From assembly GCF_001247745.1 (NCBI RefSeq), contig NZ_LAIR01000002.1:1178001-1242000 (forward strand): 64,000 bases of DNA. Direction: 5' to 3'. Each line of letters opens with the position of its first letter. Within the stretch, counting starts at the first letter, position 1. Shown here piece after piece: positions 34,253 to 41,904 of this stretch. This DNA is from Luteipulveratus halotolerans (GTDB lineage Bacteria > Actinomycetota > Actinomycetes > Actinomycetales > Dermatophilaceae). Under the pieces are notes generated by a model. That model ran no database searches. It was given only the letters and a program-made list of their open reading frames with translations, and was not told the DNA's origin. Made by a program: the position numbers and the translations under genes.

Positions 34253-35224
34253 TCAGCCGGCGACGCGCAGCAGGATCTTGCCCTGGGCGCGACGCTCGTC
34301 CAGGTCGGTGAGCGCCTGTCCGATGTCGGCGAGGCCGTACGACGCACCGATCAGCGGGTCGATGTGCCCAGCCGAGCGCAGCTCCATCAGCCGGTCCCAC
34401 TGCTGACGCAGCACCTGCGGCTGGGGCAGCCAGTACGCACCCCAGCCGACGCCGACGACGGACGTGTTGTTGTGCAGGAGGCGGTTGACCTTGACCGTCG
34501 GGATGTCGCCACCGGTGAACCCGATGACGAGCAGTCGACCCTCCGGGGCGAGACTGCGCAGCGAGTCGGTGAAGCGGTCCCCGCCGACCGGGTCGACGAC
34601 CGCGTCGACACCCCTCCCGCCGGTGATCTGCTTGACGCGGTCCTTGAACCCGTCGGCCAGGACGACCTCGTCCGCTCCGGCGCGCCGGGCGACCTCGCTC
34701 TTGGCGTCGGTCGACACGACGGCGATCACTGACGCGCCGACGCTCTTGGCCACCTGGATCGCGGCTGTGCCGATGCCGCCCGAGGCGCCGTGGACGAGCA
34801 CGGTCTCACCGGCCGCGAGGCGCGCTCGCTGCTCGAGCCCGAACACGCAGGTCAGGTAGTTCATCGGCAGCGCCGCGGCGGCGTCGAGGTCGACGTCATC
34901 GGGTAGGGGGAGCACCATCGCCTCAGCGGTGTGCACCAGCTCGGCGAACCCGCCGAACGCCGGGAACGCTGCGACGCGCTGGCCGACGGTCAACGTCGAC
35001 CCTGCCGGCACCTCGCGTACGACGCCCGACACCTCGGCACCCGGCACGAACGGCAGCTCGGGCTTGAACTGGTACTCGCCACGGGACAGCAGCACGTCCG
35101 GGTAGGCGACACCCGCGCGATGCACCTCGATGAGGACCTGATCCGTCGGCCGGGCGGGCTCGGGCAGGTCGCCGACGGTGACGGACGACGGTCCGCCGAG
35201 GGTGGTGATCTGTGCTGCGCGCAT
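34253..35224 (-). CDS. NADPH:quinone oxidoreductase family protein
   Basis: A 323-residue medium-chain dehydrogenase/reductase without zinc cysteines. The GroES-like N-terminus is followed by the cofactor motif VLVHGASGGIGTAAIQVAK and the sequence GADEVVLADGF. It resembles quinone oxidoreductases that use NADPH. An AAGGAG site stands before the ATG. It is the last gene of a five-gene minus-strand operon, 27 bases after the histidine phosphatase gene, so it may reduce an intermediate of the same pathway. Confidence 0.87.
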   Translation of the reverse strand: MRAAQITTLGGPSSVTVGDLPEPARPTDQVLIEVHRAGVAYPDVLLSRGEYQFKPELPFVPGAEVSGVVREVPAGSTLTVGQRVAAFPAFGGFAELVHTAEAMVLPLPDDVDLDAAAALPMNYLTCVFGLEQRARLAAGETVLVHGASGGIGTAAIQVAKSVGASVIAVVSTDAKSEVARRAGADEVVLADGFKDRVKQITGGRGVDAVVDPVGGDRFTDSLRSLAPEGRLLVIGFTGGDIPTVKVNRLLHNNTSVVGVGWGAYWLPQPQVLRQQWDRLMELRSAGHIDPLIGASYGLADIGQALTDLDERRAQGKILLRVAG

Positions 35225-35251
35225 GCGAATCTCCTTGGGGGAGTGAGGATC

Positions 35252-35929
35252 TCAGTGGTACGTGATGGCGTCGGCGGTCGACTCGAGGTGCTCGTGACCG
35301 TTGAACGACACGAGGGTCAGGCCGGACGCACCGCTGAGCACCTTGGTGACAGCGGTGTTGATGGTGGTGGCGTTGATCGATGCCCAGCGCTGGGGCGACC
35401 CGGTGAGCAGGCGACTCGTGACGAGACCGATCGGGCCACCCGAGGTGACGACGACCGTCGTACCCGCCTGCTGAGCAGCACCGTCGAGAGCGGCCCCGAC
35501 GCGGGCGGCGAACGCCGCGAACGTCTCGGTGTAGTCGTCGTGCTCGCCCGACGCCCAGCGCGCGGTCGCCGCAGCGAACACGTCCTGAAAGGCCTTGCGG
35601 GGCTTGAGAGTTCGCGCGAGATCGGCCTTCATGACGAGCTGGTTGCGGTACGCCGGCCGGTGGGCTGCGATGACGTCCTGGTGGTCGAACTCCGCCCACC
35701 GCTCGTCAGCCTCGGGTGTCGACGACCAGCCCGCAGCCTCGACCATGCCCACGGCCGTGTCGAGCTGACGCCGCATCCCGCCGTGCAGCACCCGGGCCGG
35801 GACGACCCCGCGGTCGGCGAGCGCACGACCGAGCAGAGCGGCCTGCTCGTGACCGCGCTCGGACAGCACGTCGTAGTCGCGCTTGCCGAACGACGCCTGC
35901 CCATGACGCACGAGGAGGATCACGCTCAT
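35252..35929 (-). CDS. Histidine phosphatase family protein
   Basis: A 225-residue phosphoglycerate-mutase-like phosphatase. The catalytic RHG is at 8-10 (LLVRHGQASFGKRDYDVLS), and the second histidine is in GGPIG context (TVVVTSGGPIGLV), where a histidine is normally expected just before; here serine-glycine-glycine occupies that place, so activity may be altered. It overlaps the phosphotransferase gene start-to-stop by ATGA. A phosphatase next to a kinase-like APH protein in a lipid-type operon is a common pairing in actinobacteria. Confidence 0.83.
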   Translation of the reverse strand: MSVILLVRHGQASFGKRDYDVLSERGHEQAALLGRALADRGVVPARVLHGGMRRQLDTAVGMVEAAGWSSTPEADERWAEFDHQDVIAAHRPAYRNQLVMKADLARTLKPRKAFQDVFAAATARWASGEHDDYTETFAAFAARVGAALDGAAQQAGTTVVVTSGGPIGLVTSRLLTGSPQRWASINATTINTAVTKVLSGASGLTLVSFNGHEHLESTADAITYH

Positions 35930-37002
35930 CGGCCGGCCTGACGGATGAGCGAGCGGCAGCGCAGGTCGAGCGCGGTGACCGCGAGGTAGAGGTTCTTGAA
36001 CGCCGGGTTGGTGGTCTGCTTGTGGTGGTAGCGGTAGTAGATCTGCTGGGCGATCGCCGCGAGCCGGAACAGCCCGAACACCTCGTAGAACGCCCACTCG
36101 CGGTCACTCACGTCGAGGCCGGCGCGCTCGCAGTAGTGGTGCACGACCTCGCGTCGCGACAGCATGCCGGGCAGGTGGCTCGGCTGGCGGCGGAACATCC
36201 GGAACGCGAGGTTGTCGTCGGCCTGCACCCAGTACGCCATCGACCCGCCGAGGTCCATCAGCGGGTCGCCGAGGGTCGCCATCTCCCAGTCGAGCACGCC
36301 GATGACCCGGGTGGGGTCGGCACGGTCGAGCACGACGTTGTCGAGCCGGAAGTCGTTGTGGATCAAGCAGTTTCGTGCGTCGGGCGGCTGGTTGGCATCG
36401 AGCCACGCCATGACCTTCTCGAACGACGTCACGTTGCGGGTGCGCGCCTTGCGGTAGCGGTCCGACCAGCCTGCGACCTGCCGAGCGACGTACCCGGTGC
36501 CGCGCCCGAGCTCGCTCAGACCGGCCGCACCGGGGTCGACGGCGTGCAGCTCGACGAGCACGTCGAGCACGTTGCGCCCGAGGGTGCGCGCCTGGCCGGG
36601 GGAGAGGTCCACCCCGGCCGGCATCTCCTTGTGCGGGATCAGCCCGTCGAGGCGCTGCATCACGTAGAAGTCAGAGCCGATGACCGACTCGTCGTCGCAG
36701 AACGCGACCATCTGCGGCACGTACGGGAACGAGTCCGCGAGGCGGTCCTGGATCGTGAACTCGCGCCGCATGTCGTGGGCGCTCTTGGCCTTGCGCCCGC
36801 CCGGCGGGCGTCGCAGGACGATGTCGCGGTCGGCGTACGAGAGCAGGTAGGTGAGGTTGGACGCGCCGCCGGAGAACTGGCGTACGGACGGTATGTCCTC
36901 GAGTCCTGTGGTGTCAGAGGCGTTCTCGCGCAACCAGCTCGCGACGGCGTCGACGTCGAAGGAGTCCTCGGCGCGCACCTCCCGCGCGTCGTCAGCGGCC
37001 AT
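35926..37002 (-). CDS. Phosphotransferase family protein (APH, ACAD10/11 type)
   Basis: A 358-residue aminoglycoside-phosphotransferase-fold kinase. The glycine loop is QFSGGASNLTYLL, the ATP lysine region is IVLRRPPGG, the catalytic loop is HNDFRLDNVVLD, and the metal aspartate is in VLDWEMATLGDP. It is close to the kinase half of animal ACAD10/ACAD11, which phosphorylates 4-hydroxyacyl-CoAs before an acyl-CoA dehydrogenase-like step; here the matching dehydrogenase is encoded two genes upstream. It starts 4 bases after the SDR stop. Confidence 0.87.
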   Translation of the reverse strand: MAADDAREVRAEDSFDVDAVASWLRENASDTTGLEDIPSVRQFSGGASNLTYLLSYADRDIVLRRPPGGRKAKSAHDMRREFTIQDRLADSFPYVPQMVAFCDDESVIGSDFYVMQRLDGLIPHKEMPAGVDLSPGQARTLGRNVLDVLVELHAVDPGAAGLSELGRGTGYVARQVAGWSDRYRKARTRNVTSFEKVMAWLDANQPPDARNCLIHNDFRLDNVVLDRADPTRVIGVLDWEMATLGDPLMDLGGSMAYWVQADDNLAFRMFRRQPSHLPGMLSRREVVHHYCERAGLDVSDREWAFYEVFGLFRLAAIAQQIYYRYHHKQTTNPAFKNLYLAVTALDLRCRSLIRQAGR

Positions 37003-37006
37003 CGCC

Positions 37007-37771
37007 TCAGACCATCCGACGGACGACGGACAGGGGCAGCGCCTTCATCGCCGTGCCGATCGGCACCCACGGCCAGGCCGGGACGTACGCCTTGGCCTTG
37101 CGCGCCTCGATGGCCTCGACCATGGCGCGTACGCCGGTCTCGGTGTCGACCATCATCTTCTGCTCCTGCTCGACGTGCTCGTTCATCTCGGAGCGGATGT
37201 AGCCGGGGAAGATCGTGGACACGTCGATGTCGAGCTCGGGACGGCCGATGACCTCCGAGCGCACGCCCTCGGCAAGGCTCGCGACGCCGGCCTTGGATGC
37301 GGCGTAGGTCGTCATCGCACGGCGCATCCCGCGCAGGGCCGAGATGGAGGAGATGACCACGAGGTGGCCGCGCTTCTGCTCGCGGAACACCTCCATCGCG
37401 GCCTCCATCTGGGCCAGCGCCCCGACGAAGTTGGTCATGGCTGTCTCGCGGTTGGCGTCGAAACGTCCGGTGCCGAGCGGCGTGCCCTTGCCGAGCCCGG
37501 CGTTGACGACGAACCGGTCGAGACCGCCCAGCTCGGCGGCCACCTCGCGCGTCACGGCGAACACCGCGTCGTGGTCGTTGACGTCGAGTGCGCGGGTGCG
37601 CACGCGCCGGCCCGGGTGGGCGGCCTCGATCTCGGTCTTGAGGGCCTCGAGCCGGTCCGTACGACGCGCGGTCAACGCGACGTCGTGCCCGCGGGCGGCG
37701 AGCTGGCGGGCCATCTCGGCGCCGAGGCCCGAGCTCGCGCCGGTGATGAGGGTGCGGGTGTTGTCGGTCAT
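37007..37771 (-). CDS. Short-chain dehydrogenase/reductase
   Basis: A 254-residue classical SDR. The dinucleotide motif TGASSGLG is at 10-17, the active-site serine is in VVISSISALRG, and YAASKAG holds the tyrosine-lysine pair. It has no obvious signal or membrane helix. It is encoded within the acyl-CoA dehydrogenase operon, sharing ATGA with that gene, and probably oxidises or reduces a hydroxyacyl or keto intermediate. Confidence 0.9.
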   Translation of the reverse strand: MTDNTRTLITGASSGLGAEMARQLAARGHDVALTARRTDRLEALKTEIEAAHPGRRVRTRALDVNDHDAVFAVTREVAAELGGLDRFVVNAGLGKGTPLGTGRFDANRETAMTNFVGALAQMEAAMEVFREQKRGHLVVISSISALRGMRRAMTTYAASKAGVASLAEGVRSEVIGRPELDIDVSTIFPGYIRSEMNEHVEQEQKMMVDTETGVRAMVEAIEARKAKAYVPAWPWVPIGTAMKALPLSVVRRMV

Positions 37772-39015
37772 CGCTTCGCTCCGTACTTCATCAGCTCCAG
37801 GCGTGCCGCGACGCCACGGTGCACTTCATCGGGTCCGTCGGCCAGGCGCAGCGCACGGGCGTTGGTCCAGGCGCCGGCGAGCGGGAGGTCCTCCGACAGC
37901 CCACCGCCGCCGTGCAGCTGCATCGCCATGTCGATGACCTCCTGGGCCATGGTGGGCACGGCGACCTTGATCTCGCTCACCGCAGAGAACGCGCCGAGCG
38001 GGCCCTGGGTGTCGAGCAGCCAGGCGGCGTGCTGCACGAGCAGACGTGCCTGGTTGATCTTGATGCGGGCGTCGGCGATGCGTTCGCGGTTGCCGCCGAG
38101 GTTGGCCAGTGGCTTGCCGAACGCCGTCCGGTCCAGCGCGCGGCGGCAGGCCAGCTCCAGCGCCGCCTCCGCGAGGCCGATCAGTCGCATGCAGTGGTGG
38201 ACGCGCCCCGGGCCGAGACGACCCTGGGCGATCTCGAAGGCCCGCCCGGGCCCGGCCAGCACGTTGGCGAGGGGCACGCGTACGTCGGTGAACGACACCT
38301 CACCGTGCCCGTGCGGCGGGTCCTGGGTGCCCATCGTGCTCAGCAGCCGTTCGACCTTCACCCCGGGCGCGTCGCGAGGCACCAGCACCATCGAGTGCTG
38401 GGAGTGCCGGTCGGCGTCGGGCGCGGTGAGGCCCATGAAGATCAGGATCGCGCAGTCCGGGTGGCCGACACCCGTCGACCACCACTTGCGGCCGTTGATG
38501 ACCATCTCGTCGCCGTCGACGACCGCGGTCGCCGCCATGTTAGTCGCGTCGGACGAGGCCACGTCGGGCTCGGTCATGCAGAACGCGCTGCGGATGTCGG
38601 CGCGCAGCAACGGCTCGAGCCACTCGCGCTGCTGCTCGGGGCTGCCGTAGCGCAGCAGCACCTCCATGTTGCCGGTGTCGGGTGCGTTGCAGTTGAAGAC
38701 GTGGGGTGCGAGGAAGGAGCGTCCGGTCAGCTCGGCGATCGGGGCGTAGTCGACGTTGGACAGGCCAGTGCCGCCTGTCGTGCCGTACTTCTCGGCGTAC
38801 GCGTCGCCGTGGCCGGCGGGCAGGAACAGATTCCACAGCCCCTGCTCACGCGCCTTCGCCTGCAGCTCGGCCACGACCGGGAGCGGCGTCCACGGGTCGT
38901 CGGCCGCGGCGAGGTCGCGGTGGTACTGCTCCTCGACCGGCTCGATCTCGGCCTGCATGAACGCGCGGACCGCCTCGGTGAGCTCGGTCGCGCGGGCGGA
39001 GGGCGTGAAGTCCAT
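37768..39015 (-). CDS. Acyl-CoA dehydrogenase
   Basis: A 415-residue flavoenzyme of the ACAD family, close to the ACAD10/11-like group. FAD contacts are seen in CMTEPDVASSDATNM and WWSTGVGHPDC; the C-terminus has QLHGGGGLSEDLPL in the usual place. It desaturates an acyl-CoA, passing electrons to ETF. It is the first gene of the operon. The promoter reads TTGAGC, 17 bases, TACGGT, and ends 7 bases before the ATG, so the mRNA is leaderless. The -35 element is part of the palindrome shared with the divergent tetR gene. Confidence 0.93.
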   Translation of the reverse strand: MDFTPSARATELTEAVRAFMQAEIEPVEEQYHRDLAAADDPWTPLPVVAELQAKAREQGLWNLFLPAGHGDAYAEKYGTTGGTGLSNVDYAPIAELTGRSFLAPHVFNCNAPDTGNMEVLLRYGSPEQQREWLEPLLRADIRSAFCMTEPDVASSDATNMAATAVVDGDEMVINGRKWWSTGVGHPDCAILIFMGLTAPDADRHSQHSMVLVPRDAPGVKVERLLSTMGTQDPPHGHGEVSFTDVRVPLANVLAGPGRAFEIAQGRLGPGRVHHCMRLIGLAEAALELACRRALDRTAFGKPLANLGGNRERIADARIKINQARLLVQHAAWLLDTQGPLGAFSAVSEIKVAVPTMAQEVIDMAMQLHGGGGLSEDLPLAGAWTNARALRLADGPDEVHRGVAARLELMKYGAKR

Positions 39016-39019
39016 GGCG

Positions 39020-39056
39020 TTGACCGTAACCCGTTGTTGAGCAATGCTCAATAACG
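39020..39056. promoter_or_regulatory. Overlapping divergent promoters with TetR operator
   Basis: TTGAGC (39037-39042), three bases, GCTCAA (39046-39051) form a perfect inverted repeat that extends to CGTT and AACG with one mismatch (39032-39056). On the minus strand, TTGAGC (39051-39046) and TACGGT (39028-39023), 17 bases apart, form the dehydrogenase promoter. On the plus strand, TTGACC (39020-39025) and AATGCT (39043-39048), again 17 apart, fit a tetR promoter. A repressor on the palindrome would close both. Confidence 0.75.
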
Positions 39057-39643
39057 TGTCCGAGACCTCGCCGCCGCGTTCTCGAGCGCGGCTCAGCCCC
39101 GACGAGCGCCGCCGCCAGCTGGTCGGCATCGGTCTGCGCCGACTTGTCGAGCGCCCGATCCAGGACCTGCCGATCGACGAGGTCGCGGCCGAGGCGGGCA
39201 TCTCGCGGGGTCTGCTGTTCCACTACTTCCCGACGAAGAACGACTTCTACGCGGCGGTCGTGGCGGCTGCCGGGCGGCGGGTGCTGCGTACGATCGCGCC
39301 GGACGACGGCGTGCGCGGCGCGGCCGGCGTACGACAGCTGTTGGAGCGCTACGTCGCCCAGATCGACCGTCGGCGCGACTCCTACCTCGCCCTCGTCCAC
39401 GGTCGAGGACCGGTGCGCGGTGACGACGACCTCGCGCTCGGCCTGCGGATGGCGCTCGCCCGCCGCATCGCCGACCTGCTCGACCTCCCCGACGACCGGT
39501 CGCCGGTCCTGCACGGCTGGGTCGCGTACGTCGAGGACCGTGCGCTCCAGTGGAGCGCCCGCGGGCCTGACGAGCGTGAGAGCTCGGCCGAGGTCGTACT
39601 CCACTGCGAGCGCGCGCTGGACGCTCTCCTCGCCCTGTCGTGA
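39056..39643 (+). CDS. TetR family transcriptional regulator
   Basis: A TetR regulator of 195 residues. The helix-turn-helix is IDEVAAEAGISRGLLFHYFPTKNDFY. The ligand domain is unremarkable. An ATG at 39044 lies in frame but falls within the operator; GTG 39056 is 8 bases after an AATGCT -10 element and fits a leaderless start, so I prefer it. It faces the five-gene catabolic operon and probably represses both itself and that operon until an acyl-CoA-type ligand binds. Confidence 0.87.
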   Translation: MSETSPPRSRARLSPDERRRQLVGIGLRRLVERPIQDLPIDEVAAEAGISRGLLFHYFPTKNDFYAAVVAAAGRRVLRTIAPDDGVRGAAGVRQLLERYVAQIDRRRDSYLALVHGRGPVRGDDDLALGLRMALARRIADLLDLPDDRSPVLHGWVAYVEDRALQWSARGPDERESSAEVVLHCERALDALLALS

Positions 39644-39719
39644 CCTCGGCTGAGGGGCGTTGGAGACCGCAGAGCGGACAGGTCGACGCGCGCACACACG
39701 TCCTTGCGAAAATGCCCTC

Positions 39720-40916
39720 GTGAAGGCCTTGCTGCTCGAGAACGTCCACCCGCTCGCAGAGTCGCTCCTGACCGACGCCGGTATCGACGTCAAGACGGCC
39801 GGCGGCGCGCTCGACGAGGACGAGCTGATCGCTGCCCTCGACGGGGTCGACGTCGTCGGAATCCGGTCCAAGACCGAGATCACGTCTCGCGTGCTCGACA
39901 ACGCCCCCTCGCTGAAGGCGATCGGCGCGTTCTGCATCGGCACCAACCAGATCGCGCTCTCCGACGCGGCCGAGCGCGGCATCGTCGTCTTCAACGCACC
40001 GTTCTCCAACACGCGCTCGGTGGTCGAGCTCGCGATCGCCGAGATCATCGTGATGGCGCGCCGCCTCACCGAGAAGGACCGCGCCCTGCACGACGGCGTC
40101 TGGGACAAGAACGCCAAGGGCAGCCACGAGATCCGCGGCCGGCGCCTCGGCATCGTCGGCTACGGCAACATCGGCTCGCAGCTGTCTGTCGTGGCCGAGA
40201 TGCTCGGGCTGCAGGTCTACTTCTACGACACCGACGACAAGCTGGCGCTCGGCAACGCCCGCCGGTGCGCGAGCCTCAACGAGCTGCTCGAGGTCGCCGA
40301 GGTCGTCACGCTGCACGTCGACGGCCGCGACGGCAACGCGGGGTTCTTCGGGGCCGAGCAGTTCGCCCGGATGCGTCCGCGGTCGCTGTTCCTCAACCTC
40401 TCGCGCGGCTTCGTGGTCGACTACGACGCGCTGCGCGACAACCTCGAGTCCGGTCATATCGCGGGTGCCGCTGTCGATGTGTTCCCGGTCGAGCCCAAGA
40501 AGCGCGGTGACGCGTTCACGTCCCCGCTGCAGGGTGTGCCCAACGTGGTGCTGACACCTCACATCGGCGGCTCCACCGAGGAGGCGCAGGAGGACATCGG
40601 CCGCTTCGTCGCCTCCAAGCTGCGCGACTTCGTCCAGCACGGCAGCACGACGCTCAACGTCAACCTGCCCTCGCTCAACCTCGAGCAGCGCGCCGGCGGC
40701 TGCCGCCTGATGCACTTCCACACCAACACCCCTGGTGTCCTCGCGAAGGTCAACAGCGTGCTCGCCGCGCACGACGTCAACATCGACGGACAGATGCTGG
40801 CCACCCACGGTCAGACCGGCTACGTCGTCACCGACGTCGCCCAGGGGCTGTCCGAGGCGGTGCTCACCGAGCTGCAGGCCATGCCCGAGACGGTGCGACT
40901 GAGCGTCATCGGCTGA
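39720..40916 (+). CDS. serA: D-3-phosphoglycerate dehydrogenase
   Basis: The first enzyme of serine synthesis, 398 residues, the short form with one ACT domain. The NAD motif is IVGYGNIGSQ, the catalytic arginine lies in NLSRGFVVD and the acid-histidine pair is completed by VLTPHIGGSTEEAQ. The C-terminal ACT domain starts near LMHFHTNTPGVLAKV and senses serine in E. coli. GTG 39720 is the family start, 7 bases after GAAAAT. A hairpin follows. It is a single gene. Confidence 0.93.
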   Translation: MKALLLENVHPLAESLLTDAGIDVKTAGGALDEDELIAALDGVDVVGIRSKTEITSRVLDNAPSLKAIGAFCIGTNQIALSDAAERGIVVFNAPFSNTRSVVELAIAEIIVMARRLTEKDRALHDGVWDKNAKGSHEIRGRRLGIVGYGNIGSQLSVVAEMLGLQVYFYDTDDKLALGNARRCASLNELLEVAEVVTLHVDGRDGNAGFFGAEQFARMRPRSLFLNLSRGFVVDYDALRDNLESGHIAGAAVDVFPVEPKKRGDAFTSPLQGVPNVVLTPHIGGSTEEAQEDIGRFVASKLRDFVQHGSTTLNVNLPSLNLEQRAGGCRLMHFHTNTPGVLAKVNSVLAAHDVNIDGQMLATHGQTGYVVTDVAQGLSEAVLTELQAMPETVRLSVIG

Positions 40917-40945
40917 GCGCGACCGGGTTCCCGCTGACCCGGCTT

Positions 40946-40962
40946 CGGCCTCCTTGAGGCCG
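40946..40962. terminator. Short hairpin after serA
   Basis: CGGCCTC (40946-40952) pairs with GAGGCCG (40956-40962) across a CTT loop, 30 bases after the serA stop. It has no T-run and is weaker than the other terminators. Confidence 0.5.
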
Positions 40963-41187
40963 GCCGGTGGCACAGATCGTCTGGTCGGGGCGTCAGCCTC
41001 CGGTCTTGACCTGGCATGGATCAGGTTCACGGTAGGACTGGTTGGTGCAGGTGCGCCCATTTCTGCCGAAGCCTCTTGAGACCTGGATCACACACTCCTT
41101 AGCGTCGGTCGCGTTACCTACGTGAGGGTAAGTCGGTCGCCGAGTTCCGTTCGGTGCCAGGCGAACCCGCTGATCAAGGAGAGCACC

Positions 41188-41832
41188 ATGCAGCAGCACG
41201 GAGCATTCAGTCAGCGTACGAAGACCACGACGACGCGTCGTCTCGGAGGCCTTGCGGCAGCCACGGCCTGCGTCGCCGCGCTGGGCCTGTCCGGCCCGGC
41301 GACGGCCCAGGCGAGCTCGTCCGGGCCGAGCGTCTCGGCAGGGCCGGTGACGCTGCAGTACTCCTGCAAGCTCACTGACCTCGGCACCGTGTTCAACGAT
41401 CCCTGGACCGCTGAGGTGAGCGCCGATCTGCCCACCGAGGTCGCTGCCGGGGCGAGCGTGCCCGGGCCGGCCGTCACGGCGAAGGTCACGACCGGAGCCG
41501 ATGCCGCCGATCAGCTGCGAGCGCTCAACGTCAAGACGCTCGAGGGTACGAGCGCAGCCGGCTACTCGCTGGCCGGCGCCGTTACCAGCCCGGGAGCGCG
41601 CACTGCGTCGTTGACGGTGCCCCAGGTGGCCGTACCGGACACGGGTGTCGTCACGACCACCGCGAGCGGCACCGGTGCTGCCGAGACCGCGGCCTCCACG
41701 CCGGGCACGATCACGGTGAGCGTGGGCGACTTCACCGCCGACCTCACCACGGACAGCGGGTTCGTGGCCCATGTGGGATGCACGCTCAACCCCGACCAGG
41801 ACGCCACGCTCGGCACCATCAGCGTGGTCTGA
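41188..41832 (+). CDS. Secreted DUF6801-like protein
   Basis: A 214-residue exported protein. The signal peptide (about 1-43) has a twin-threonine basic region and a hydrophobic core LAAATACVAALGLSG, with cleavage near AQA. The mature part fits the DUF6801 type: a first strand VTLQYSCKLTDLG, an internal alternation of proline-rich beta strands and a second cysteine near the end (HVGCTLNP). These beta-sandwich proteins are secreted by many actinobacteria and have no known function. AAGGAGAG stands before the ATG. A perfect 15-pair hairpin ends the gene. Confidence 0.72.
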   Translation: MQQHGAFSQRTKTTTTRRLGGLAAATACVAALGLSGPATAQASSSGPSVSAGPVTLQYSCKLTDLGTVFNDPWTAEVSADLPTEVAAGASVPGPAVTAKVTTGADAADQLRALNVKTLEGTSAAGYSLAGAVTSPGARTASLTVPQVAVPDTGVVTTTASGTGAAETAASTPGTITVSVGDFTADLTTDSGFVAHVGCTLNPDQDATLGTISVV

Positions 41833-41846
41833 CGCCACGGGGTGCG

Positions 41847-41880
41847 CGACCGGCCGGCTCGTGTCCGAGCCGGCCGGTCG
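41847..41880. terminator. Strong hairpin terminator
   Basis: CGACCGGCCGGCTCG (41847-41861) and CGAGCCGGCCGGTCG (41866-41880) pair perfectly over 15 bases around a TGTC loop. It lies between the convergent secreted-protein and P450 genes. Confidence 0.85.
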
Positions 41881-41904
41881 TCGTACATCGGTGGTGCGGT
41901 CTGC

